Below are positions 26,547-35,078 of a stretch of DNA of 64,000 nt, piece by piece. The notes under the pieces were generated by a model, which ran no database searches, was not told where the DNA came from, and saw only the letters and a program-made list of their open reading frames with translations. Position numbers and translations under genes: made by a program. The DNA comes from Nocardioides luteus (GTDB lineage Bacteria; Actinomycetota; Actinomycetes; Propionibacteriales; Nocardioidaceae): the NCBI RefSeq assembly GCF_014648595.1, contig NZ_BMRK01000001.1, forward strand, positions 186,001 through 250,000, given 5' to 3'. Positions within the stretch are counted from its first letter, which is position 1, and each line of letters starts with the position of its first letter.

Positions 26547-27653
26547 GTGGATGTCTCTCCTTATGATGCGCTGCTGTTCGTCTCCTTCGGGGGCCCGGAG
26601 AAGACCGAGGACGTGGTGCCGTTCCTGGAGAACGTCACCCGGGGGCGGGGGATCCCGCGGGAGCGGCTGGTCGAGGTGGGGCATCACTACTTCGACCGCG
26701 GCGGGAAGTCGCCGATCAACGACCAGAACCGCGCGTTCCTGGCGGAGCTCCGCAAGGACCTGGCCGACAACGGCATCGACCTGCCGGTCTACTGGGGCAA
26801 CCGCAACTGGGACCCCTACCTGAGCGACACGGTCGCCCAGATGCGGGCCGACGGGATCGAGCGGGCGGCGGTCTTCGCGACCAGCGCCTACTCGTCGTAC
26901 TCCTCGTGCCGGCAGTACCGCGAGAACCTCTTCACGGCCTGCGACGCGACCGGCGACGTCACGGACGCGCCGGTGCTCGACAAGCTGCGCCACTACTACA
27001 ACCACCCCGGCTTCGTCGCTCCGGTCGTGGACGGCGTGCTCGCCTCGATCGAGGACCTCCCAGAGGGCGAGCGCGACCAGGCGCGGATCCTCTTCGTGAC
27101 CCACTCGATCCCGACCTCGATGAACGACAACGCGGGGCCCGAGGGCGGGGCGTACGTCGCCCAGCACCTCGACGTCGCCGGCGTGGTCGCCGAGCAGGTC
27201 GCCGAGCGGCGTGGGGTCACCCACGAGTGGGACCTCGTCTACTGCAGCCGCTCGGGCGCACCGCACGTCCCGTGGCTCGAGCCCGACGTCAACGACCACC
27301 TCGAGGAGCTGGCCGGCAACGGCGTCGGGGCCGTGGTGATGTGCCCGGTCGGTTTCGTCTCCGACCACATGGAGGTCGTCTACGACCTCGACACCGAGGC
27401 GCTGGCGACCGCCGAGAAGCTCGGCATCGATGCCCGCCGCAGCCCGACCGCGGGGGAGGACCCGCGCTTCGTCGCCGCCGTACGCGACCTCCTGCTCGAG
27501 CGCGCCGCCGCGGAGCGCGGAGAGGCGGCTGAGCGGGCCACTCTCGGCAGCCGTGGCCCCAGCGCCGACCGCTGCCCGGTGGGCTGCTGCTTCAACCAGC
27601 GCTCGCAGCTGCCGACCCTGGCCGGGGAGGACTCGCCTCAGTACGCCGGGTGA
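26547..27653 (+). CDS. cpfC: Coproporphyrin III ferrochelatase
   Basis: 368 residues. It inserts Fe2+ into coproporphyrin III in the actinobacterial/firmicute haem route; older annotation is hemH. Seen: [20 protein letters not shown] at the start, [19 protein letters not shown] (porphyrin-binding loop with Cys), and [10 protein letters not shown] with the metal-site His. The C-terminal [10 protein letters not shown], together with the loop Cys, supplies ligands for the [2Fe-2S] cluster known in actinobacterial enzymes. The next gene starts 25 bp after the stop from its own promoter. Confidence 0.94.
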   Translation: MDVSPYDALLFVSFGGPEKTEDVVPFLENVTRGRGIPRERLVEVGHHYFDRGGKSPINDQNRAFLAELRKDLADNGIDLPVYWGNRNWDPYLSDTVAQMRADGIERAAVFATSAYSSYSSCRQYRENLFTACDATGDVTDAPVLDKLRHYYNHPGFVAPVVDGVLASIEDLPEGERDQARILFVTHSIPTSMNDNAGPEGGAYVAQHLDVAGVVAEQVAERRGVTHEWDLVYCSRSGAPHVPWLEPDVNDHLEELAGNGVGAVVMCPVGFVSDHMEVVYDLDTEALATAEKLGIDARRSPTAGEDPRFVAAVRDLLLERAAAERGEAAERATLGSRGPSADRCPVGCCFNQRSQLPTLAGEDSPQYAG

Positions 27654-27665
27654 TCACCTGCGGCA

Positions 27666-27678
27666 TAGGGTCGGCCCC
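27666..27678 (+). promoter_or_regulatory. Leaderless -10 element of the IMPase-family gene
   Basis: TAGGGT at 27666-27671 is seven bases before ATG 27679 and rejects longer in-frame starts inside cpfC. Confidence 0.55.
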
Positions 27679-28536
27679 ATGACTGACCAACCTGCGCCCA
27701 AGCCCGGAGACCTGCTCGCGCTCGCCGTGACGACCGCCCGCGCGGCCGCCGACCTCGTTCGCGAACGGGCCGCCGGCGTGGTCGAGGTGGCGGCCACGAA
27801 GTCGACGGCGACCGACGTCGTCACCGAGGCCGACCGCGACACCGAGGCCCTGATCCGCCGGCTGATCTCCGAGCAGCGACCCGACGACGGCTTCTTCGGC
27901 GAGGAGGGCGCCAGTGACGGAGAGACGACCGCAGGCACCAGCGGTGTCCGCTGGATCGTCGACCCGATCGACGGCACCGTGAACTTCCTCTACGGCCTGC
28001 CGCGCTATGCCGTCTCGATCGCGGCTGAGTACGCCGGAGAGGTGGTCGCCGGAGCGGTCGTCGACGTCCCCGCAGGCACCCTCTACGCGGCCTTCCGCCA
28101 GCCTGACGGCTCGGCGGCCGCGGTCAAGGACGGCGAGCCGGTCGCGGTGCGCCAGCCGGCCGATCTGTCCCAGCGACTGATCGCGACGGGCTTCTCCTAC
28201 GACGCGAGCCTCCGCCGGATCCAGGCCGAGGCGCTGGTGCGGTTCATCCCGGTCGTCCGTGACGTTCGTCGCATCGGTTCGGCCGCCCTGGACATCTGCA
28301 GCGTGGCCGACGGCTCGCTCGACGGCTACCTCGAGGAGGGCCTGCACCTGTGGGACCACGCCGCCGCCTGCCTGGTCGCCGAGGCAGCCGGTGCACGCTG
28401 GGAGGCCACGACGGGGGTCGGTGGGCGCCGATTCGTCGTCGTCGCGCCGGATCACGGCTACGATGAGCTGCGAAAAGCGGCTGTTCAGGCCGGTTTTCTG
28501 CCAGTTGACTCGCTCCCGGGTGTCGTACCGGACTGA
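27679..28536 (+). CDS. Inositol monophosphatase-family phosphatase
   Basis: 285 residues. Metal-site motifs: GEEG (74-77), DPIDGTVNF (from residue 95) and LWDHAA near residue 220. It hydrolyses inositol-1-phosphate or a related sugar phosphate (SuhB/CysQ/HisN-like) with Mg2+. Actinobacteria need inositol for phosphatidylinositol and mycothiol, so IMPase is the likely role, but substrate cannot be fixed from sequence. In M. tuberculosis the corresponding gene also lies beside the DUF4193/DUF3093/dut group, as I recall. Confidence 0.88.
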   Translation: MTDQPAPKPGDLLALAVTTARAAADLVRERAAGVVEVAATKSTATDVVTEADRDTEALIRRLISEQRPDDGFFGEEGASDGETTAGTSGVRWIVDPIDGTVNFLYGLPRYAVSIAAEYAGEVVAGAVVDVPAGTLYAAFRQPDGSAAAVKDGEPVAVRQPADLSQRLIATGFSYDASLRRIQAEALVRFIPVVRDVRRIGSAALDICSVADGSLDGYLEEGLHLWDHAAACLVAEAAGARWEATTGVGGRRFVVVAPDHGYDELRKAAVQAGFLPVDSLPGVVPD

Positions 28537-28802
28537 AAGCCGCTGGTTGATGTAGATCTATGACCGGCCGGCGTCCGGGAAGGCCCCGGAGCCCCGTCGG
28601 CCACAGCCGCGTTCACCCACCCGAAACCCACTGATCATGGATCCCCGTGATAGGGAATACCGCCAGATGAACAGACGTTTCGGCGACGCGGTTCCGATTG
28701 AGTGTGCGAAATGAGCCTCAATGGTGCACAATCACGGGCCGTGCCGCTGCCCTCGGGGGCGCGCGGGGGGACTGAAGATGAGTGAGAAGGGGAGTGGCGC
28801 AT

Positions 28803-29093
28803 ATGGCGACGGACTACGACGCACCGCGTAAGAACGAAGAAGATCAGTCCGAGGAGAGCATCGAAGAGCTCAAGGCTCGTCGTCATGACAAGAACTCGGG
28901 CAAGGTGGACGAGGACGAGGCCGAGGCGGCCGAGTCGTTCGAGCTCCCCGGAGCCGACCTGAGCCACGAGGAGCTCGCGGTCGAGGTGAAGCCCAAGCAG
29001 GAGGACGAGTTCACCTGCATGAGCTGCTTCCTGGTCCACCACCGCAGCCAGCTTGCCGACGAAAAGAAGATGATCTGCTTCGACTGCGCGTAG
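28803..29093 (+). CDS. DUF4193 family zinc-ribbon-like protein
   Basis: 96 residues. A charged, acidic N-terminal two thirds is followed by a compact four-cysteine element: CMSC (Cys72, Cys75) and CFDC (Cys92, Cys95), probably binding zinc. ATG 28803 is preceded by GGGGAG; GTG-type longer starts add only six residues. Conserved across actinobacteria next to DUF3093 and dut; function unknown. The 266 bases before it contain no gene I can support; they may hold its promoter, but I could not place one with confidence. Confidence 0.88.
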   Translation: MATDYDAPRKNEEDQSEESIEELKARRHDKNSGKVDEDEAEAAESFELPGADLSHEELAVEVKPKQEDEFTCMSCFLVHHRSQLADEKKMICFDCA

Positions 29094-29104
29094 CGCAGTC
29101 GAAA

Positions 29105-29173
29105 GCCGGCGAGTCGGTGCATCTGCATAGCTTGCGCTAGCAAGCGCTCTGTGCTGATGCGCCGACTCGCCGG
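29105..29173. repeat. Single opposed pair of the 32-bp-array unit
   Basis: One reverse unit (from CCGGCGAGTCGG, 29106) and one forward unit (ending GCGCCGACTCGCCGG, 29173) face each other around a short GCTTGC...GCAAGC hairpin. It lies between convergent DUF4193 and DUF4235 genes, the same setting as the arrays at 5810 and 40579. Confidence 0.75.
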
Positions 29174-29200
29174 AAAGCCCGGCGTAAGCCAGGGCGAAGA

Positions 29201-29235
29201 GCAGAAGGCCGCACGGATCCCGTGCGGCCTTCTGC
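29201..29235. terminator. Bidirectional terminator between DUF4193 and DUF4235
   Basis: A perfect 16-bp stem (29201-29216 with 29220-29235) around ATC. Reads AGAAGGCC-type on both strands; serves both convergent genes. Confidence 0.82.
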
Positions 29236-29254
29236 TATATCGGAACCCCTTGTC

Positions 29255-29557
29255 TCAGGCGTCCTTCTCCAGCTGCTTGGGCAACCGCCCGACCGACTTC
29301 ACGAAGTAGTCAGCAGCCCGCCGCTGCACGAACATCCGCGCGAGCGCGACCAGCGCGCCGGTGGCGATCGACCAGGCCACGGCCTCGCCGATGCTCACGT
29401 CCGGGTCGGCCGGGTTGGCGGGTGGTTTGCGTCCGGTGGACGCCTTCCAACCCGTGGAGAGGAGCTTGTTGGTGACCTTGGCGGCACCGAGGCCGCTGAC
29501 GACGGCCATGATCGCCCAGAGCTTGTCGCCCTTGTCAGATTGTGTGGACTTGGACAT
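29255..29557 (-). CDS. DUF4235 family membrane protein
   Basis: 100 residues. A hydrophobic segment near WAIMAVVSGLGAAKVTNKLL and a second near AVAWSIATGALVALARMFV separated by GRKPPANPADPDVS, the usual DUF4235 layout. Unknown function; common in actinobacteria. Its 5' end is 35 bp from the DUF3093 gene on the same strand, so they may be co-transcribed. Confidence 0.85.
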   Translation of the reverse strand: MSKSTQSDKGDKLWAIMAVVSGLGAAKVTNKLLSTGWKASTGRKPPANPADPDVSIGEAVAWSIATGALVALARMFVQRRAADYFVKSVGRLPKQLEKDA

Positions 29558-29592
29558 GCATCGAGCCTAGGCCATGTCCGAGAAGATGGCGC

Positions 29593-30051
29593 TCAGAGAC
29601 TCGCGCGCAGGGCGTTGACCGTCTTGGCGAGGGCGACCGGGTGGCGGGTGAAGAGCAGCCAGTAGGGAGCCGGGTCGGCCGGGTCCTCGATGGCGACCCG
29701 CACGGCCCGCTTGAGGTAGGGACGAAGCAGCAGGTACGCCCTCGCGTCGGCGTCGCGGCCGGCGAGGTGACGTGACTCGGTCTCGTCGAGCGCGATCGCC
29801 TCGCCGAGGAACTGGGCCTCGATCCGAGCGGGCCCGGCGCGGAGCGTCCCGTCGGCGATCGTGATCCGCGCGTTGCCGTAGACGATCATGGCCAGCGCGA
29901 ACAGGCTGACGGTCGCGGCGGTGATGCCCCAGGCGAGCGCGGCCGGGACCCACAGGATGACCGCGATCCACAGGGTCGCCAGGAACATGACGCCCTGGAC
30001 CCACCACCTCAGCGGCACGGTCAGTCGCTCGTCGTACGCCGGGGTGCTCAC
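29593..30051 (-). CDS. DUF3093 family membrane protein
   Basis: 152 residues from GTG 30051, giving [17 protein letters not shown], the normal family N-terminus. Two membrane helices (about 16-38 and 42-58) are followed by a PH-like beta domain ([15 protein letters not shown], then [19 protein letters not shown]). Always found near dut in actinobacteria as I recall; role unknown. Upstream in-frame starts run through the dut gene and are rejected. It is divergent from dut with 73 bp between start codons. Confidence 0.88.
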   Translation of the reverse strand: MSTPAYDERLTVPLRWWVQGVMFLATLWIAVILWVPAALAWGITAATVSLFALAMIVYGNARITIADGTLRAGPARIEAQFLGEAIALDETESRHLAGRDADARAYLLLRPYLKRAVRVAIEDPADPAPYWLLFTRHPVALAKTVNALRASL

Positions 30052-30111
30052 GGATCGTGAGTTTTTCACGCCGGTCAAGGGAGTAACGAATCGGGTGAGG
30101 CTCCGAGCATC

Positions 30112-30124
30112 TAAGGTGCAGGTT
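30112..30124 (+). promoter_or_regulatory. Leaderless -10 element of dut
   Basis: TAAGGT at 30112-30117 is seven bases before GTG 30125. Confidence 0.5.
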
Positions 30125-30577
30125 GTGTCTGATCTCGAAGTAGCCCTGGTGCGTCTCGACGCGGAGCTGCCACCCCCTGCGTACGCCCATCCGGGGGATG
30201 CCGGAGCCGACCTCCGCACCACCGTCGACGTCACCCTGAAGCCGGGGGAGCGGGCCCTGGTGCCGACCGGGATCGCGATGGCGCTGCCGGAGGGATACGT
30301 CGGCCTGGTGCACCCGCGCTCCGGCCTGGCCGCCAAGCACGGCCTCTCCATCGTCAACGCCCCCGGCACCGTCGACGCCGGATACCGCGGCGAGGTGAAG
30401 GTGGCGCTGGTCAACCTCGACCCCGTTGAGGCCATCGAGCTGCGCCGCGGCGACCGCATCGCCCAGCTGGTCATCCAGCGGGTCGAGCAGGCTCGTTTCG
30501 TCGAGGTCTCCGAGCTTCCGGGATCGGTTCGTGGCGATGGGGGCTACGGTTCTACTGGGGGCTTCTCCAGCCGCTGA
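30125..30577 (+). CDS. dut: dUTP diphosphatase
   Basis: 150 residues, trimeric dUTPase. All five motifs are visible: HPGDAGADL (1), HPRSGLA (2), [13 protein letters not shown] (3), RGDRIAQLV (4) and [10 protein letters not shown] (5). It splits dUTP to dUMP and pyrophosphate, keeping uracil out of DNA and feeding dTMP synthesis. GTG 30125 gives the standard N-terminus; a longer frame to 29888 lies antisense to DUF3093. Confidence 0.97.
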   Translation: MSDLEVALVRLDAELPPPAYAHPGDAGADLRTTVDVTLKPGERALVPTGIAMALPEGYVGLVHPRSGLAAKHGLSIVNAPGTVDAGYRGEVKVALVNLDPVEAIELRRGDRIAQLVIQRVEQARFVEVSELPGSVRGDGGYGSTGGFSSR

Positions 30578-30627
30578 AGGACAGTGTTAGATATGGCCCC
30601 CGAAGACCCACCGCAACCTGAAAGCAG

Positions 30628-31290
30628 ATGGTCGTGAAGTTCCGTCGCAAGTCCACGCCCTCCCACCGCGGAGAGCCATCTGCGTCGTCGGATCACCGGA
30701 TCCTCCCCGACGAGCGGCCGGTGCCGGCAGCGCCCGAGATCGGGCCCTACGACATCGACTCGGTCCCCGACGGCCTGATCCAGGACGACTGGGTCGACCT
30801 CGGTTCGATGATGCTCGCACCGGCGCCCGGCAAGGAGCTGCGCCTCCAGGTGGACGAGGCGTCCGGCCAGATCGCGGCCGTGATGCTCACCGCCGAGGAC
30901 GGTGCCATGGAGCTGCGGGCCTTCGCCGCGCCCCGTGACGGCGACCTGTGGAACGAGTCGCTGCCGCTGCTGCGCGAAGACGTCCAGCAGCGCGGTGGGG
31001 CCACCGCCGACCTGCAGGGCCCGTGGGGCGACGAGCTGATCACCCAGATGAAGGTCAAGCTTCCCGACGGCCAGCCGGCCGTCCAGCAGACCCGCATCAT
31101 CGGCATCAACGGGCCGCGCTGGATGCTCCGCGCCACCCTGCTCGGCCGGCCGGCGATGGAGCCGAGCGCCGGCAAGGAGTGGGAGCAGCTCCTCGAGCGC
31201 GTCGTCGTGCGCCGCGGCAACGAGGCCAAGCCGAAGGGCGAGGCCCTCGAGGTGAAGCTCCCGCCCAACGCCCGTCCCGTCGAGAAGTAG
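30628..31290 (+). CDS. DUF3710 family protein
   Basis: 220 residues. A polar N-terminal tail is followed by the conserved block beginning GPYDIDSVPD and WVDLGSM, then AEDGAMELRAFAAP and GPRWMLRATLLGRPA. Soluble, function unknown, regularly next to dut and the OB-fold gene in actinobacteria. The OB-fold gene starts 8 bp later. Confidence 0.88.
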   Translation: MVVKFRRKSTPSHRGEPSASSDHRILPDERPVPAAPEIGPYDIDSVPDGLIQDDWVDLGSMMLAPAPGKELRLQVDEASGQIAAVMLTAEDGAMELRAFAAPRDGDLWNESLPLLREDVQQRGGATADLQGPWGDELITQMKVKLPDGQPAVQQTRIIGINGPRWMLRATLLGRPAMEPSAGKEWEQLLERVVVRRGNEAKPKGEALEVKLPPNARPVEK

Positions 31291-31298
31291 CAGCCACC

Positions 31299-31670
31299 AT
31301 GGCCAAGGGGCGCCTGCGCGCGAAGATCAGTGAGTGGGCCAACACGGCCACCATGGACGCCAGCGAGATCCGGGCTGCCTACGTCACTAAGGATGTCGCC
31401 TCCGTCGCCGACGCGCCGGACCGTCAGCCGGTGCGGTTGCGGGGGACGTTGCGTACGATCACGTTGCGACCGCGTGGCGGCGTCCCCGCGCTGGAGGCCG
31501 AGCTCTTCGACGGCTCCGGCACGGTGATGATCATCTGGCTGGGCCGTCGGCGCATCGCCGGCATCAACCCGGGACGCTCCCTGCAGGTGCAGGGCCGCAT
31601 CGGGCGCAACGACGGCCAGCGCATCATGTTCAACCCTCGCTACGAGCTGATCCCGGACCCCAACGAATGA
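31299..31670 (+). CDS. OB-fold nucleic acid-binding domain protein
   Basis: 123 residues. The OB barrel covers about residues 40-118: VRLRGTLRTITLRP, ELFDGSGTVMIIWLG, RSLQVQGRIG and IMFNPRYELI. Such single-OB proteins bind single-stranded nucleic acid. ATG 31299; longer in-frame starts would overlap DUF3710. ATGA overlap with DUF3159 indicates coupling. Confidence 0.85.
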   Translation: MAKGRLRAKISEWANTATMDASEIRAAYVTKDVASVADAPDRQPVRLRGTLRTITLRPRGGVPALEAELFDGSGTVMIIWLGRRRIAGINPGRSLQVQGRIGRNDGQRIMFNPRYELIPDPNE

Positions 31671-32434
31671 GCCAACCACACGTGAGCCCCACCTCCGAGT
31701 CCTCTGCCGGCGACGGCCCAGCCGACGACCACGACCACAACCATCCGACGGTCGACACCGTCGAGGCGGTCGTACGTCGCCAGATGTCGGCCGGGCTGGG
31801 CGGTGTGCGCGGGATGCTCGAGGCCGGCGTGCCCGGCCTGGTCTTCACGATCGCCTGGCTGGTGACCAAGGACCTCAAGACGGCGCTGATCGCCTCGGCT
31901 GCGACCGCGGTCGTCTTCCTGCTCGTGCGGCTGGTGCAGCGCTCGAGCCTGCAGTACGTCGGCAACGCCATCTTCGGCATCCTGATCGGCTTCGCGGTGG
32001 TGCGGCTGGCCCAGTCGATGGGCGGCTCGGCCGAGGAGCAGGCGCTTGCCTACTTCCTGCCCGGCATCCTGATCAGCCTCGGCTACACGGTCGTCGTCGG
32101 TGGCCTGTGCCTGATCGGCTGGCCGTTCTTCGGCTTCTTCATCGGGGTCGCCAGCGGCGACCCGCTGGAGTGGCACCAGGACAAGCAGATCGTGAAGCTC
32201 TGCTCGCGGCTGACCTGGCTCTTCCTCGCCCCCGGCGCGATCGGCGTCGCCATCCAGGGACCGATCTGGTTCCTGGCCTGGAGCGGTGTGATCGACCGTG
32301 ACTGGGCGATCCTCGCCCTCGGCATCCTCCGCACCGGCCTCGGCTGGGCGCTGCGGATCGCCTGCTACGGCACCATGATCTGGCTGCTCGCGCGCAACCA
32401 CACGCCGGTCCAGCAGCAGGCCCAGGCCCAGTGA
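31667..32434 (+). CDS. DUF3159 family membrane protein
   Basis: 255 residues. A His/Asp-rich N-terminal tail (DDHDHNHP) precedes VEAVVRRQMSAGLGG and about six membrane helices. The family is actinobacterial and of unknown role, usually followed by the TrkA-type genes ceoB/ceoC. Here those genes lie 12.6 kb away, after a stretch of unrelated genes. GTGA overlap with the next gene. Confidence 0.88.
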   Translation: MSQPHVSPTSESSAGDGPADDHDHNHPTVDTVEAVVRRQMSAGLGGVRGMLEAGVPGLVFTIAWLVTKDLKTALIASAATAVVFLLVRLVQRSSLQYVGNAIFGILIGFAVVRLAQSMGGSAEEQALAYFLPGILISLGYTVVVGGLCLIGWPFFGFFIGVASGDPLEWHQDKQIVKLCSRLTWLFLAPGAIGVAIQGPIWFLAWSGVIDRDWAILALGILRTGLGWALRIACYGTMIWLLARNHTPVQQQAQAQ

Positions 32435-32967
32435 ACCTGCGGGTGGTGAGGCCGACGCGCGGAAGCGCGTGGCTCTCGCTGCTCGCCACCCTCGAGATCA
32501 TGACCGGCGCCGTGCTGGCCCACGGTGCGGCCGGCGGTGCCCTGCCCAGCGCCGGCTGGCTGGTCGCCGCCGGCCTCGCCGTCTTCGGTGCCGGTGTCGT
32601 GGTCCTGCAGCGTCGGGTGGGACTGCTCACCGGCGCCGCCGTCGCCGGCGTCACCCAGCTCGGGCTGCACGAGCTCTTCGCAGCTCTCTCCGCGGCGCCC
32701 GGTGCCTCCCACGACCACGCCCTCGCCGCCTCGTCGGGGTCCGGCGGCGACGCGATGCTCGCCGCCCACGCGGGTGCCGCGGTGCTCTCCGTCCTCGTCT
32801 GGCTGCTGCATCGCCGCGCCCTCGCCGTGGTCGTACGCCGCCTCCCGGTGCCCCGGGTCGCCGTCGTCGGCCGCCTGCTCGCCGAGGTGCGAGCTTTCGT
32901 CCCACGGCCCGCCCTGTGGGCCCACGTCTCTCCGCGAAGGGGACCGCCGAGGCTCGCGAGCCTCTGA
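32431..32967 (+). CDS. Membrane protein of unknown function with His-containing loop
   Basis: 178 residues from GTG 32431. Four hydrophobic segments, with a loop ASHDHALAASSGSGG between the third and fourth, and a basic C-terminal tail. Family not recognised. The 4-bp overlap with DUF3159 and the position before a PepSY protein suggest a role in metal or redox handling, which is inference. A CCACCGGG/CCCGGTGG hairpin (32984-33004) lies between this gene and the next. Confidence 0.55.
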   Translation: MNLRVVRPTRGSAWLSLLATLEIMTGAVLAHGAAGGALPSAGWLVAAGLAVFGAGVVVLQRRVGLLTGAAVAGVTQLGLHELFAALSAAPGASHDHALAASSGSGGDAMLAAHAGAAVLSVLVWLLHRRALAVVVRRLPVPRVAVVGRLLAEVRAFVPRPALWAHVSPRRGPPRLASL

Positions 32968-33046
32968 GATCCCTCTGCGAGCACCACCGGGCGAGTCCCG
33001 GTGGCTGTCTTGCGTACCCGAAAATTCGCGAGAAGAGAAGCTTCGA

Positions 33047-34513
33047 ATGCCCGTTCCGACCCAGATCCACCCCGTCTCACCCACAGCCCCGCCTGCCGGT
33101 CCGCCCGGCTCGCCCGCCCCACGGCCCGAGCCGCCGTACCGAGCGGGCTGGTGGGCGCTGCTCCGCCCGCTGGTGCTGCGGCTGCACTTCTACGCCGGGG
33201 TGCTCGTCGCCCCGTTCATCCTGGTCGCCTCGGTGACCGGGCTGCTCTACACGATCTCGCCGCAGGTCGAGCAGATCGCCTACCGCGACCTGACCCATGT
33301 CGGCGCCTCCGGCGGCAGCACGGTCCCGCTCGCCGACCAGGTCGCCGCCGCCCGTGAGACGCACCCCGAGGGCACGGTGGTCCGGGTCGACGTCCCGCAG
33401 GCCGCCGACCGCACCACCCGGGTCGTCTTCACCGACGAGACCGTCCCGGCCGACTACGACATGTCGGTCTTCGTGAACCCCTACACCGGTCAGGTCCAAG
33501 GACAGGTGCGCAGCTACGGGCAGTGGCTCGGCTTTCGCGCGTGGCTCGACGACCTCCACCGCAACCTGCACCTCGGCGCCCTCGGCCGCAGCTACAGCGA
33601 GCTCGCCGCGAGCTGGTTGTGGGTGATCGCCCTGGGTGGACTGGCGCTGTGGGTCGGCAGGCGACGCGGCGAGCGACGGGTTCGCAGGCTGCTCGTCCCG
33701 GACCCGCAGGCCCGCGGTCGCGCCCGGACGATGTCCTGGCACGGCGTCGTCGGAGCCTGGGTGCTCATCGGCGCGCTGGCGCTCTCGGTCACCGGGGTGA
33801 CCTGGTCGCGCTACGCCGGAGCCAACGTCGACGAGCTGCGTACGGCGCTGTCCTGGATGAAGCCGCTGCCCTCCACCTCGACCGGAGCAGCTGCGCCACC
33901 AGCGGGGCATGAGCACCACGGTCCGGGCTCGGCGGCCCACAGCGATAATCCCGACGCGCTCGTCCTCGACGGCGTCGGGATCGACGGGGTGCTCGCCACC
34001 GCACGCGAGGAGGGGCTCGGCCACCCGCTGTACCTGACCCCGCCCACCGCGGCCGGCAGCGCCTGGACGGCGGCGGAGAACAAACGGGACTGGCCCACGA
34101 GCCTCGACTCGGTCACGGTCGACCCGGCTCACGGTGCGGTCGTGGACCGGGTCGACTTCGCCGACTGGCCGCTGATGGCCAAGCTGACCACCTGGACGAT
34201 CGCCGCCCACATCGGCATCCTCTTCGGCGTCGCCAACCAGGTCGCCCTCGCGGCGGTCGCGATCGGATTGATCGTGGGTATCCTGCTCGGCTACCGGATG
34301 TGGTGGCAGCGGCGCCCCCGCGGTGCTGGCAACCTGCGCTTCGGTCGGCCCGTGCCGCGCGGGGCTTGGCGGCGGCTTCCGCCTCCGCTGGTGGTGGTCG
34401 GCGTGGCACTCACCGGGGTCGTCGGCTGGTTCTTCCCGCTGCTGGGCATCAGCCTGGTCGCGTTCCTCGCCGTCGACGTGGCGCTGGGCGCACTGCGGCG
34501 CAGGAGGGGCTGA
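33047..34513 (+). CDS. PepSY-associated transmembrane protein
   Basis: 488 residues. A Pro-rich N-terminus precedes LRLHFYAGVLVAPFILVASV, the typical first helix with its conserved His. Further helices occur near residues 175-195, 235-260, 395-420 and 450-475. Extracytoplasmic PepSY-like domains lie between them, and a loop contains GHEHHGPG. Members are linked to iron-siderophore reduction or metal uptake. ATG 33047 is preceded by AGAAGAGAAG; longer frames run back through the preceding gene. It is convergent with zur. Confidence 0.85.
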   Translation: MPVPTQIHPVSPTAPPAGPPGSPAPRPEPPYRAGWWALLRPLVLRLHFYAGVLVAPFILVASVTGLLYTISPQVEQIAYRDLTHVGASGGSTVPLADQVAAARETHPEGTVVRVDVPQAADRTTRVVFTDETVPADYDMSVFVNPYTGQVQGQVRSYGQWLGFRAWLDDLHRNLHLGALGRSYSELAASWLWVIALGGLALWVGRRRGERRVRRLLVPDPQARGRARTMSWHGVVGAWVLIGALALSVTGVTWSRYAGANVDELRTALSWMKPLPSTSTGAAAPPAGHEHHGPGSAAHSDNPDALVLDGVGIDGVLATAREEGLGHPLYLTPPTAAGSAWTAAENKRDWPTSLDSVTVDPAHGAVVDRVDFADWPLMAKLTTWTIAAHIGILFGVANQVALAAVAIGLIVGILLGYRMWWQRRPRGAGNLRFGRPVPRGAWRRLPPPLVVVGVALTGVVGWFFPLLGISLVAFLAVDVALGALRRRRG

Positions 34514-34524
34514 GCCGGACCGGG

Positions 34525-34935
34525 TCAGGCGGCGCAGCCGGCACAGACGCCGAAGATCTCCACCGTGTGGTTGACGTCGGTGAAGCCGTTCTGCGCCGCC
34601 ACCTTGTCGGCCCAGGTCTCCACGGCCGGCCCGTCGATCTCCACCGCCTTGCCGCAGTCACGGCACACCAGGTGGTGGTGATGGGTGGAGGAGGCGTCGC
34701 CGCACAGCCGGTACGTGGACTCGCCGTCGGGCTTGTGGATCACGTCGGCGAGCCCGTCGTCGACGAAGATCTGCAGGTGGCGGTAGACGGTGGACAGGCC
34801 GATCTTCTCGCCGTTGGCTCGCAGCGTGGCGTACACGTCCTGGGCGCTGCGGAAGGTGTCCTCGGCGGCGAGAGCCTCCTTCACCGCGGCACCCTGGTTG
34901 GTGGCGCGCCGCTTGACCTGCTGGGTTGCTGCCAT
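34525..34935 (-). CDS. zur: Fur-family regulator, probable zinc uptake regulator Zur
   Basis: 136 residues. Winged helix about 10-80 with the recognition region IGLSTVYRHLQIF; dimerisation domain with HHHHLVCRDC (Cys91, Cys94) and a terminal CAGC (Cys131, Cys134), which hold the structural zinc. ATG 34935 fits a leaderless -10; ATG 34944 is in frame. Assignment to Zur rather than Fur rests on the adjacent divergent zinc-type permease pair, the Zur-like site between them, and a perfect site before the CobW-like gene. Confidence 0.85.
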   Translation of the reverse strand: MAATQQVKRRATNQGAAVKEALAAEDTFRSAQDVYATLRANGEKIGLSTVYRHLQIFVDDGLADVIHKPDGESTYRLCGDASSTHHHHLVCRDCGKAVEIDGPAVETWADKVAAQNGFTDVNHTVEIFGVCAGCAA

Positions 34936-34948
34936 GGGCGCCATGCTA
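34936..34948 (-). promoter_or_regulatory. Leaderless -10 element of zur
   Basis: On the minus strand TAGCAT (34948-34943) is seven bases before ATG 34935. Confidence 0.4.
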
Positions 34949-35011
34949 GTCGGCGCAGGGGCTGGTGCCGTGCCCCGTACGCTGCAACGAGCTGCCGCAT
35001 CCGAAACACTA

Positions 35012-35028
35012 ATCGGAATCATTCTTAC
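35012..35028. promoter_or_regulatory. Zur-box-like site between zur and the permease operon
   Basis: The core TCGGAATCATTCTTA matches 12 of 15 positions of the perfect palindrome TGAGAATCATTCTCA found at 39457-39471. It lies 50 bp before the permease ATG and about 80 bp before zur, so one site could serve both genes. Confidence 0.6.
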
Positions 35029-35078
35029 TCGGCGAGGCGTGGTCTCGGCGCTGCCGGGCCGTGCTAGACACACGGTCC

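Noticed and set aside
28537-28802. Promoter or small RNA upstream of DUF4193
   Set aside because: Several -10-like strings but none with a convincing -35 or leaderless spacing.
32984-33004. Riboswitch before the PepSY gene
   Set aside because: Only a simple 8-bp hairpin; no conserved cobalamin, TPP or metal riboswitch core.
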